The position numbers were made by a program, and so were the translations under genes. 33,038 bases of DNA from Flagellimonas onchidii. Lineage in GTDB: Bacteria; Bacteroidota; Bacteroidia; Flavobacteriales; Flavobacteriaceae. The notes under the pieces are model-generated. The model saw only the letters and a list, made by a program, of their open reading frames with translations, searched no databases and was not told where the DNA came from. The stretch spans positions 1-33,038 of the forward strand of contig NZ_SRXX01000026.1 of assembly GCF_004804315.1 (NCBI RefSeq), read 5' to 3'. Positions 1-7,144 of this stretch are shown in pieces (position 1 is the first letter of the stretch; the number at the start of each line of letters is the position of its first letter).

Positions 1-1
1 T

Positions 2-91
2 TTGCAGACTTTTGAGGATTCCATACTTTTAGCAAAAGAAAAGCTCATCGAATACAATGAGCTTAAAGGTTCTTTTCAAGTGTCAGATTAA
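2..91 (+). CDS. C-terminal end of an unidentified protein (cut by window edge)
   Basis: A reading frame is open from base 2 to a TAA at 89-91 and would encode about 29 residues ending in KGSFQVSD. Only the tail is visible, so no family can be named. Its last 30 bases form the left arm of an inverted repeat whose other arm lies at 3275-3314. It could therefore be the end of a transposase or of a gene partly copied elsewhere. The frame is short enough to be open by chance. Confidence 0.35.
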   Translation: MQTFEDSILLAKEKLIEYNELKGSFQVSD

Positions 92-92
92 C
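55..92. repeat. Left arm of ~38 bp imperfect inverted repeat
   Basis: Bases 63-77 match the reverse complement of 3291-3305 exactly (15 bases). After a one-base indel, 78-86 match the complement of 3281-3289 (9 bases). Similarity extends a few bases on each side. A second copy of the inner part, TGTCAGGTTAAG, lies at 99-110. The pair of arms encloses the 3.2 kb patch with the lipoprotein genes. Confidence 0.6.
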
Positions 93-151
93 CACAACTG
101 TCAGGTTAAGTAGTGGCTAGTACAACTAAATAGCCCTTTTTGTATAGATCG

Positions 152-177
152 TTATAAAAAGTAGCATCTTTTTATAA
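152..177. terminator. AT-rich perfect hairpin, possible bidirectional terminator
   Basis: TTATAAAAAG at 152-161 and CTTTTTATAA at 168-177 form a 10 bp perfect stem with a 6-base loop. It lies between the end of the left partial gene and the end of the convergent minus-strand gene at 227. The stem has a single G:C pair, so it would be a weak terminator. Confidence 0.35.
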
Positions 178-224
178 AAAAATATTCTATTTAGTATAAT
201 TTTTTCCTTTTCCCTTGAAAATTG

Positions 225-835
225 TTAACAATCGATTTTTCCATATTTCAAGTCAAAAAAGGCTTTTTCAGATTCATATACCCTGAGTTCTTTTTTAAGA
301 CTATCGTTTTCCTTCTTTAGAACCTTTTCTAAGTTTTCCAACTGCCTTTCTATGTTATGTATCCTGCTTTCATCTGTTGGTTCTGTAATCTTGTTAGAAG
401 ACGCAATAAAGCCATTATAGATATAGTTATGGGAATCCAATGAGTCTTTAATCTTTGTTTGTTCAGTTTGTTGGTCAAAAAGGTGTTTTCCCTTTCCAAA
501 TTCTTGAAGTGTTTTTCTCTTTCCTTGTCCTGTTCAATATCCTGTTGCCTCATTTCTTCGGCAATATATAAGTCAACAAAGCCTCCCCATTCATGGAACT
601 CTTTAGTAAAATCATTTGCTTGTAACAAGGTGAAGTAATCATCCTCAGTATTATAATCAAAATATTTTGGTGCTTCCACAATCATTTCAGAAACGATTTT
701 ATTGAAATGACTAATGGTTTCGGTGGGTTCGTCCAACTTTATGTGCAAAGTATCCTCTGACCATGCACTTCTCTTGTTCAGTAAAAGAAATTCGATGATT
801 TTGTTTTTAAGTCTAGCCCTTTCTATTCCGCACAT
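225..835 (-). pseudogene. Frameshifted hypothetical coiled-coil protein
   Basis: The gene starts at 835 and reads 161 residues in one frame to 350. The natural continuation lies one frame over and ends at 225. Joining the frames near the five-base A run at 477-481 (a T run on the coding strand) gives about 203 residues. The globular N-terminus begins MCGIERARLKNKIIEF. A charged coiled-coil C-terminus follows, with the downstream stretch TKIKDSLDSHNYIYNG giving a coherent join, then heptad-like QLENLEKVLKKENDSLKKEL. No signal peptide or membrane segment is apparent. I do not recognise the family. It is convergent with the left partial gene and divergent from the lipoprotein gene at 993. The lesion could be a true one-base deletion or a sequence error. 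Confidence 0.6.
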
Positions 836-992
836 ATCAGTTTCATTAAAAAGAGAAAGTTAGGTTATTTTCAGATTGCAGAAAATCCATAGAACTTTTA
901 AGGTTTTTCTTTAACCCCTTTCCAACGCAAGTACTTATTTTGGCCGTTGATCCTCCGACAATTATTAATTGTTAAATCTTAATCCACTACTT

Positions 993-2588
993 ATGAAAAA
1001 ACATTCTTTTCTAAAATTTACCTTATCTTTTTTTATTTTGCTTATGTTCTTCTATTCCTGTGAAAAAGAAGAAGCTACGGAATTAGAAATCACCCAAGAG
1101 ACTGAAGTTGTTCAGCCTACTGAACAAGAAATTATCAGCAGCAAGTTTAGTCTTGACGGTTTCGATGGATCCTCTGACATTGCAAAGAACAGCCTAAAAA
1201 TCCTTTGGAATGAACATAAAAAGGTAACCTTGGAAGAGAGGGAATGGCACGAGTACAAAATGGAAGAGTTGGTGAAAATTGATTTGGAAGAAGGGGAGAT
1301 AACCGATATTACCTATAGCCTGTTGGCGACCATGATAGACGATAATCCTGCCTACTGGTTATTACGGATGGACTCCAGAAATGGCGAGGCTTACAGTTCC
1401 TACTTCGATTTGGAGAAAGGTGGCTTTACGGGCATGACATATTTATATAACTTGAAAGGTGAAATGAGTATGGCAAGGTACTACCAGAAAGGGAATGGGT
1501 TCCACGGCATAACAAAAATAGGAAATCCCATTGCTCTACCCGCACCAAGTGCTTCACGCTGTGATTTCAAGGTTACATCAAGCAATTGTGCTGGTACAAG
1601 TGACTGTGGCCTGTTGCAAAGCACTGGTGGCTCTGGTTGTGGCAACGGAGGTGGCAAAGGTGGTTATCGAAGGGTTAGGATACCTGGTGACATAATAGAT
1701 AGGTATAATGACCATAATAATGACGGAAAAGGACAGCCCAATGAATATAGCCATACTATATTTATGCCAGACAGATACAAATGGGTCTGGGTTTCCAACA
1801 CCAGTTCGGGCCATATTCCACAAAGGGGGCAGCAATACCAAGGTATACGGAGTGATGGCTCTATTAGAAATATTCCAAGGCCATCAGCTCAACCAAAAAG
1901 GATAATAATAGATAAATCGGTCAAGTCAAACCCTTGTGTAAAAAGAGTATTGGATATTTTAACAACCTCAATGAGCAATCACCTGTTAAAGCAAACAATA
2001 GGGAAATTCAAAAAAGACGCAGAATTTAAATTGACCTTTAGTGTTGGAGCTATGCCAAAAGGAAATTCAGGTGCGGATGCAATTACCCTTGACCGTGTGA
2101 CTAGCAATGATGAAATACGTATAATAATCAATAAGAATAATGCCAATAATAATCCACTGGAATTGGCGAGACTATTAATCCATGAGGCGATACATGCAGA
2201 AATAATAAGGCATGTTCACAAAAAATCAAGAAACCAAGTAGTAGAGGACAGAGCTAGATTGTTCCAACTTTTCTCTTATCATATTGGATTATTGAGTAAA
2301 CAAGAGTTAGATAGTCCTCATTTGGAAAGTCACATTAGGAAAAAAATGAGCAAGGCTCAACATGACTATATGTCCGAAAGGTTTATCAAACCCATAGCTC
2401 AAGCATTACACCAGTTTGACGGAGGTAAATTTACTTTGAAAGATTACGAAAGTTTAGCTTGGGTCGGATTGGAAGAAACTTACAATTATTTAGGTCGTAT
2501 GACTGAGGCTGAAAGAAACCGTATCGAACAAAAAAGTGCAGAAATATTAAATAAAGCTCTAAACCATGCAAGCAATATCTGTAAATAG
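993..2588 (+). CDS. Large lipoprotein with C-terminal HEXXH metalloprotease-like domain
   Basis: The start at 993 is preferred over an in-frame start at 969 because it opens directly into a lipoprotein signal (MKKHSFLKFTLSFFILLMFFYSC, lipobox ending at the Cys). The mature protein (531 residues with signal) has an acidic N-terminal region, a conserved-looking globular region to about residue 190, a Cys/Gly-rich linker containing GGSGCGNGGGKGG, and a C-terminal domain. That domain carries HEAIHAE near residues 397-403, a zinc-protease-type HEXXH. A third ligand could not be assigned with confidence. It is probably anchored in the outer membrane or exported. The downstream lipoprotein overlaps its last 23 bases, so the two are almost certainly co-transcribed. 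The variable C-terminal catalytic-like domain plus small partner resembles toxin/immunity organisation, but this is inference; it may be a housekeeping peptidase. Confidence 0.7.
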   Translation: MKKHSFLKFTLSFFILLMFFYSCEKEEATELEITQETEVVQPTEQEIISSKFSLDGFDGSSDIAKNSLKILWNEHKKVTLEEREWHEYKMEELVKIDLEEGEITDITYSLLATMIDDNPAYWLLRMDSRNGEAYSSYFDLEKGGFTGMTYLYNLKGEMSMARYYQKGNGFHGITKIGNPIALPAPSASRCDFKVTSSNCAGTSDCGLLQSTGGSGCGNGGGKGGYRRVRIPGDIIDRYNDHNNDGKGQPNEYSHTIFMPDRYKWVWVSNTSSGHIPQRGQQYQGIRSDGSIRNIPRPSAQPKRIIIDKSVKSNPCVKRVLDILTTSMSNHLLKQTIGKFKKDAEFKLTFSVGAMPKGNSGADAITLDRVTSNDEIRIIINKNNANNNPLELARLLIHEAIHAEIIRHVHKKSRNQVVEDRARLFQLFSYHIGLLSKQELDSPHLESHIRKKMSKAQHDYMSERFIKPIAQALHQFDGGKFTLKDYESLAWVGLEETYNYLGRMTEAERNRIEQKSAEILNKALNHASNICK

Positions 2589-3258
2589 AATACTTCCTTT
2601 ATTGATGATTTTGATTTTTTCATGCAAAGACCAAAAAAAAGAAGTTAATATCCCCTTTCAAGATACAAAGGAAGAAGCGTATAGTTACGAAATATATTCG
2701 CAACTTATAAATGGACATAAGTACTTGGACTATGTAGGACTTTTACCACCACCACCTCCAAAGTTTACAGAGGAATTTACGGAGGAGGATTTTTGGAAAG
2801 AACATGATTCTCTAAAAATGATTTTTAAGGACAGTATATTGAAAGTAGCCATATCACCTGTACTGTTCAACCTTGGAAAGGAAGAAGTAGATCAACCGAT
2901 TAAAAAAGGCGTCCCAAAAGAATTATATGAAAAATTGGGTGAGATTAATGAGGTCAACCTAGATTTGGACAAATTGAGTTATGATAAAAACAGGATAGGT
3001 CTATCATTACTTGATACGATTAGGAATACAGAAAAGTGGAAAAACAGATTTAAAGCAAGCAATGTCATACTATCGTATTCAAGGGTTGCCTTTTCTAGGG
3101 ATTATAATGAAGCTTTGGTGGTAGAAGGGGTTACTAGTTCAAAAGTCGACGGTTTTTCTACTATGATTCACCTAAAAAGGGAGAATGGAAAATGGGTTAG
3201 TGCCAGTCCAATGAACAAGGGCACAAAACTTATGTATAAAACTCTTAACCTTAATTGA
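2566..3258 (+). CDS. Small lipoprotein, partner of the metalloprotease-like protein
   Basis: It encodes 230 residues with a lipoprotein signal MQAISVNRILPLLMILIFSC and Cys at residue 20. The ATG lies 23 bases inside the end of the upstream gene in another frame, typical of translational coupling. A proline run (LLPPPPPKFTEEFTEEDF) follows around residue 60. The remainder is a mixed alpha/beta, lysine- and glutamate-rich sequence ending in a segment like the NTF2/DUF4878 type (KRENGKWVSASPMNKG), though that resemblance is weak. I do not recognise the family. By position it may be a chaperone, inhibitor or immunity partner of the upstream protein. Confidence 0.65.
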   Translation: MQAISVNRILPLLMILIFSCKDQKKEVNIPFQDTKEEAYSYEIYSQLINGHKYLDYVGLLPPPPPKFTEEFTEEDFWKEHDSLKMIFKDSILKVAISPVLFNLGKEEVDQPIKKGVPKELYEKLGEINEVNLDLDKLSYDKNRIGLSLLDTIRNTEKWKNRFKASNVILSYSRVAFSRDYNEALVVEGVTSSKVDGFSTMIHLKRENGKWVSASPMNKGTKLMYKTLNLN

Positions 3259-3274
3259 GTTGCATTAGTCATAA

Positions 3275-3314
3275 CTTAACCTGACACTTGGAAAAGAACC
3301 TTTAATCTCCATTG
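3275..3314. repeat. Right arm of ~38 bp imperfect inverted repeat
   Basis: This is the reverse-complement partner of 55-92. The exact core is 3291-3305, and 3281-3289 match with one extra G between. It lies 16 bases after the stop of the small lipoprotein gene, so the arms bracket the accessory genes closely. Confidence 0.6.
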
Positions 3315-3324
3315 GGTACAAAGT

Positions 3325-3353
3325 AAAAAAAGCAGCCAAATTGGCTGCTTTTT
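3325..3353. terminator. Bidirectional rho-independent terminator
   Basis: AGCAGCCAA at 3331-3339 pairs with TTGGCTGCT at 3341-3349. An A run precedes the stem and a T run follows it, so it works in both directions. It separates the plus-strand lipoprotein pair from the convergent YegP-like gene. Confidence 0.85.
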
Positions 3354-3374
3354 ATATCAATTAAAATTGAATAT

Positions 3375-3704
3375 TTATGAGTTATCCTCTACATCCGCAT
3401 CGGGAGCGTTTTTCTTAACCGATTCAATTCCATTTTCCATGGCTGCTGTAGAAGTATACATTTCGCTTTGCCCTATCACCTGGCCGTTAGCAGCATTCAA
3501 TGTAAAGTAAGGGCTTCCGTCTTTAGCAGTTTTTCGTTCAAATCTACCATCGTCTTGCGAATTGGTGCGAACAGACTCAATACCATTTTTGCATCCATCC
3601 TTACTAGCGTATGATTGACTGGTTAATATTACCTGTCCATTACCAGCCTTGAGGTTGAACATTGTTTTGCCGGAACTGGTGGATTTAATTTCAAATTTTC
3701 CCAT
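3375..3704 (-). CDS. YegP family protein (DUF1508 tandem repeat)
   Basis: The 109-residue protein has two copies of the DUF1508 unit, about residues 2-50 and 53-102. Each has the F-x-L-x-A-x-N-G-Q-V-I core (FNLKAGNGQVI, FTLNAANGQVI) and the trailing NGIESVRTN / NGIESVKKN signature. Length and two-repeat layout match E. coli YegP. There is no signal peptide, so it is predicted to be cytosolic. The biochemical role of this family is not established. It is a monocistronic unit: the terminator at 3325-3353 ends it and the next minus-strand gene upstream starts its own region at 3827. Confidence 0.93.
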   Translation of the reverse strand: MGKFEIKSTSSGKTMFNLKAGNGQVILTSQSYASKDGCKNGIESVRTNSQDDGRFERKTAKDGSPYFTLNAANGQVIGQSEMYTSTAAMENGIESVKKNAPDADVEDNS

Positions 3705-3826
3705 GTGTGTTTAGTTTACTATTAATTACTCTGTTAATGGTGAAATTACTAAAAATTGTAACACCCCTAAGATATAAAGTTTAAGTGTTAAAGTAATATG
3801 AGTTTCTCAAAAAAAAACCATTTTTA

Positions 3827-5416
3827 TCATTTTTCACCTATACATATCAGGTGCTTTAAAGTTCTGTGGTAAAGGTTTCCGTTTGCAAACGAAGGTGCAT
3901 TTACTGACCAAGTTTGTCCTTTTGGGCCCAAATCGTTAATACTGATAAATGCTTTTTCATCAAAAGATTCCGTTGTCGCATCAATACAGTACACAACACC
4001 AAGCATCGTAGTAAAAAATATTTTTCCATTTATGGCAATTGGGTTCCCATTAAAATTCCAATGCCACCCATCCCTTCTAGACCTTTTATCATTGGACACA
4101 TCCAATCCCCTGATGTTTATTGTTTCGGTGGTAAGTTCGGTATTCCAAATATTGGATTTTTCACCTTCCTTATAATCCACTTGTACGGGCACTTCCAGAT
4201 ACTCAGCTTTTCCTGTCTTTAGGTCAATTCTACCCATAGTGTATTCGGGACCTATATTTTTTCTGTAACGTCCTTCTTTAAAACAAAGAAAGAAGAGTTT
4301 ATCATTGACTATTATATTGGTGTACCAGGCAGGAAATATTGTAAACCCTAATTGTTTTTGGATATCAACATTTCGTTGAGTTACATATGTCCCGGTTTCT
4401 GTATCGTATTTTGAAACATCAGCATTTTCTGTTAACGATATCTTTCGCAAGAGCTTACCAGTTTTAGAATCCAAAATATGGATGACATTTTCACTCTCAG
4501 TATACCACACCGCATAATCTTTGTTCCATGTGGCATGATATAGTGATAATCCCTCATTAGTTTCATATTGCCAGATTCTCTTTCCAGTTTTAACATCTAT
4601 CAACGAATATCCTGATGGCTTCTCTGGAACTTGGTGATGCCCTCCCCTACCTATCATTATCGCTGGTTTCCCGTCCGCGGTCTTTGATAAGAACGGAGTA
4701 TTATAATGTGTAAGACCATCTTGTGAAATCCATACTTCTTTGCTAGTGCTTTTGTCAATACCATAAAGGTAGTTCCATCCATAAACCCTCTTTCCATCTT
4801 TTTCCCAATAGGTTTCCATGTTGACTATGAGGTCACCAACGATAAAAGGTTCAAATTGCTTATTGAAAGGAAAATGGATTCCATCCAATTCTTCAACCGG
4901 GTTCCATGTTCTTTCCCAAACTAGGTTCCCTTTAAAATCAAAACAACTCAGATTTCCACTTGCATTATAAAACCACACATGCTTTCCATCAGTCACAGGA
5001 CCAGGAGTTGACGAGTCGCTAAAACCATACATATACTCACTATCTACACTGCCTTTCAATTCTTCTTGCCAAATAATGCGACCATCTTTGGCATCGATGC
5101 AAAGCGCTAACACGTCAGAACCTTTAACTCCTTTTCCTTCTTCTATCTTGTAAATAGGTTTCATTACGGTAAGAAAGATTCTATCATTCCAAACGGTGAT
5201 TCCACTTTGTCCGCCTTCGGGCAACTCGGATTTCCATAGAATATTACTATCCATGGTAACGCTAAAATCTGTAGGCACTTTGGTATCCGTTGTTACCGTC
5301 CAGTCACCATTAGGACCTGCAGGTTGCGGCCAATTATTGTCTGTCTGAGCATAAATGGTCAAAGAAAAAGCGAACAAAAGGACAAAGGGCAATATTCTCA
5401 TTCTGTTATCGGTCAT
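3827..5416 (-). CDS. Secreted PQQ-binding-like beta-propeller protein
   Basis: The protein is 529 residues. The signal peptide is MRILPFVLLFAFSLTIYAQ; translation may begin at the upstream MTDNR (5416) or at the second Met five codons on (5401), which gives a cleaner signal. The mature protein contains repeated PQQ/BamB-type blades with the pattern x-D-x-K-x-G-x-x-x-W (CIDAKDGRIIWQEEL, SLIDVKTGKRIWQYET, HILDSKTGKLLRKISL, RIDLKTGKAEYLEV). No quinoprotein dehydrogenase cysteine pair is visible, so it is likely a structural or binding propeller rather than a PQQ enzyme. It is periplasmic or surface-located. Substrate unknown. The nearest upstream minus-strand gene is the DUF4442 protein, 82 bases away. 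Confidence 0.85.
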   Translation of the reverse strand: MTDNRMRILPFVLLFAFSLTIYAQTDNNWPQPAGPNGDWTVTTDTKVPTDFSVTMDSNILWKSELPEGGQSGITVWNDRIFLTVMKPIYKIEEGKGVKGSDVLALCIDAKDGRIIWQEELKGSVDSEYMYGFSDSSTPGPVTDGKHVWFYNASGNLSCFDFKGNLVWERTWNPVEELDGIHFPFNKQFEPFIVGDLIVNMETYWEKDGKRVYGWNYLYGIDKSTSKEVWISQDGLTHYNTPFLSKTADGKPAIMIGRGGHHQVPEKPSGYSLIDVKTGKRIWQYETNEGLSLYHATWNKDYAVWYTESENVIHILDSKTGKLLRKISLTENADVSKYDTETGTYVTQRNVDIQKQLGFTIFPAWYTNIIVNDKLFFLCFKEGRYRKNIGPEYTMGRIDLKTGKAEYLEVPVQVDYKEGEKSNIWNTELTTETINIRGLDVSNDKRSRRDGWHWNFNGNPIAINGKIFFTTMLGVVYCIDATTESFDEKAFISINDLGPKGQTWSVNAPSFANGNLYHRTLKHLICIGEK

Positions 5417-5498
5417 TTTTAATAGTGATTGATTAAACAGTATGCAATAAACAGGATAAGCAGGAAAGATGCTTGTACTAAATTGACCTATAAGAGCA

Positions 5499-5957
5499 CT
5501 ATTTCGACTTTATTTTTACGGTCCACTCAAAATTGAAGGTAGAAACAACCACTCCATCTTGATTGACGCCGGTTGATTTCATCCAAAAAGTTTGTCCTTC
5601 TCCGGTTTCAATAGTTTTCTGAAGTGCTTGATGAATCAGATGTCCATCTTCGCAGGTAAACGTGATACGACCCGTAGCCTTTTTGGTGAAACTGGCATTG
5701 TTGTTCGCGACCAACATCGATATTTTTTTGCCGCTTTTTCTAATTTGTTCAATGACCATTGCTCCCGTACTAAGCTCTGCAGCCATCCCCTGGACAGCCC
5801 AAAACATCGATTTAAAAGGGTTTTGATTGAACCATTTGTGCTTGACCGTGGTAATAGCCTTTTGATCGTCAATGTATTTGAGTCGTACGCCGCACCACCA
5901 AGCTGACGGAAGTTTGAAAAAAGTGAACTTATTGAATTTACTAGCGCTAAGAGCCAT
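5499..5957 (-). CDS. DUF4442 hotdog-fold protein (thioesterase-like)
   Basis: Start set at 5957 (MALSASKFNKFTFFKLPSAWW). The longer frame to 6110 adds 51 residues of non-conserved, AT-rich sequence that overlaps the divergent promoter region. The 152-residue product has the DUF4442 hallmarks KLPSAWWCGVRLKYID, a TTVKHKWFNQNPFKSMFWAVQGMAAELSTGAM core helix and a C-terminal beta sheet. The family is related to PaaI-type acyl-CoA thioesterases. The substrate is unknown and catalysis is inferred from fold only. It is cytosolic and divergent from the DUF4870 operon. Confidence 0.85.
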   Translation of the reverse strand: MALSASKFNKFTFFKLPSAWWCGVRLKYIDDQKAITTVKHKWFNQNPFKSMFWAVQGMAAELSTGAMVIEQIRKSGKKISMLVANNNASFTKKATGRITFTCEDGHLIHQALQKTIETGEGQTFWMKSTGVNQDGVVVSTFNFEWTVKIKSK

Positions 5958-6040
5958 ATTCTTGTTTTTATATGTTCTAAAAATAGCAAAAAAACCACTA
6001 TTTTGATTTGTTAAATAAATGTTAATATTTAGTACTTTGT

Positions 6041-6073
6041 TTTGCATAGTACCATCTTTTGGATATATATTTG
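6041..6073 (+). promoter_or_regulatory. Bacteroidota-type promoter (TTTG-N21-TAnnTTTG)
   Basis: TTTG at 6041-6044 is followed after 21 bases by TATATTTG at 6066-6073. This is an exact match to the Bacteroidota primary sigma factor consensus (-33 TTTG, 19-21 bases, -7 TAnnTTTG). Transcription would start near 6080, about 45 bases before the DUF4870 start. Confidence 0.75.
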
Positions 6074-6125
6074 CATCGTAAGCTAATAGGTAAACCGAGT
6101 TTACGGTCAAAAATCATCAATTAAA

Positions 6126-6608
6126 ATGGCAACAACATTAACCAAGCACGAAAGAAATTTATCAGCTATCATTCATGCATCTACCTTTTCAAAGTACTTT
6201 ATTCCTTTTGGGAATTTTATTCTTCCTTTGATTTTGTGGACTGCCAATAAGAAGGAGTACGCATTTGTGGATTATAATGGTAAACAGGCGCTTAACTTTC
6301 AAATCAGCATGCTGTTATACTCCATTTTAGTGGGAATAATCAGTGTACCGTTCTTTATTGGGTTTTTACCTGATCTATTCGACGGGAATTGGTTCGGGTT
6401 CCATCGTCTAAGTGACTTGAACAATCTAAACATCCATATTAGCAGTGATGATTTTAGATTCGGCCGATTTTTCTGGCCAGTAGGGATTACTGGAGTTTTA
6501 CAATTTGGTTTAATCGTAGTCAATATTGTCTATACCATTTTGGCTACCATCAGAACCAACGAGGGCGAAACTTTTAAATATCCATTTACCATAAAATTCA
6601 TCAAATAA
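6126..6608 (+). CDS. DUF4870 domain membrane protein
   Basis: The 160-residue protein starts 53 bases downstream of the promoter's -7 element. The N-terminus (KHERNLSAIIHASTFSKYFIP) and the FVDYNGKQALNFQIS segment are typical of DUF4870. Three to four hydrophobic segments are visible: residues ~26-42, ~58-82, ~115-140. It is predicted to lie in the inner membrane with unknown function. In Flavobacteriaceae this family commonly sits beside PadR and PspC genes, as here. The next gene begins about 200 bases on, after a repeat-bearing spacer. Confidence 0.88.
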   Translation: MATTLTKHERNLSAIIHASTFSKYFIPFGNFILPLILWTANKKEYAFVDYNGKQALNFQISMLLYSILVGIISVPFFIGFLPDLFDGNWFGFHRLSDLNNLNIHISSDDFRFGRFFWPVGITGVLQFGLIVVNIVYTILATIRTNEGETFKYPFTIKFIK

Positions 6609-6627
6609 TAAGTAATTCGAGTTTACT

Positions 6628-6762
6628 CATCAATCAAAAAACGAAAACATGTACTGAGCGTAGTCGAAGTATCATCAATCAATCAATCATCAATCAAAAA
6701 ACGGTTTCCACTCCCCTGCTCATCACGGGGGAGTCATCGGAAACAAAGTCGGACCTAGGTTC
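6628..6762. repeat. REP-like intergenic repeat cluster with long hairpin
   Basis: A 16-base direct repeat CATCAATCAAAAAACG occurs at 6628-6643 and 6688-6703. Between them is TACTGAGCGTAGTCGAAGTA, a sequence type I know as a common interspersed repeat in Bacteroidota intergenic regions, then several ATCA/ATCAATC reiterations. Just downstream, GTTTCC/GGAAAC and CTCCCC/GGGGGAG arms (about 6704-6744) form an imperfect hairpin. The cluster occupies the spacer between the DUF4870 and PadR genes and may modulate transcript stability. Confidence 0.6.
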
Positions 6763-6805
6763 GGCACAAGAAAACGAACAGTTAATTAAATAGAACCATG
6801 TAGTT

Positions 6806-7135
6806 ATGAACATAGAAAACACAAAAGCACAAATGCGGAAAGGGGTTCTGGAGTATTGCATCCTGTCCATACTTAAAGATAAGGACAAGTATGCCTCTGA
6901 AATTCTTGGAGCCCTTAAAGACGCCAAGATGCTTGTAGTGGAAGGCACTATATACCCCCTGCTCACAAGGCTTAAAAATGCAGGATTGCTCAACTACCGT
7001 TGGGAAGAATCCACATCTGGGCCGCCAAGAAAATATTATGCGCTTACCGAAACAGGACGTTTATTCCTAAATGAGCTTAACGGTACCTGGGATGAACTTA
7101 GAAATGCAGTCAATCTGGTAACCAACACAAAATAA
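6806..7135 (+). CDS. PadR family transcriptional regulator
   Basis: The 109-residue protein is a single PadR winged-helix domain, with no C-terminal effector domain beyond it. The signature is clear: RKGVLEYCILSILKDKDKYASEIL, then VVEGTIYPLLTRLKNAGLL, then the wing GPPRKYYALTETGRLFL. Members of this short class usually repress the operon they belong to and respond to small molecules or envelope stress. It is followed after 9 bases by the PspC gene, so it is co-transcribed and likely autoregulatory (inferred). Confidence 0.95.
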   Translation: MNIENTKAQMRKGVLEYCILSILKDKDKYASEILGALKDAKMLVVEGTIYPLLTRLKNAGLLNYRWEESTSGPPRKYYALTETGRLFLNELNGTWDELRNAVNLVTNTK

Positions 7136-7144
7136 AATCAAAAA

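Noticed and set aside
55..3314. Attachment-site direct repeats of an integrative element
   Set aside because: The matching arms are inverted, not direct, and no integrase is present.
5958..6110. N-terminal extension of the DUF4442 protein
   Set aside because: The extra 51 residues are unlike the family and overlap the divergent promoter region; the Met at 5957 begins the conserved domain.
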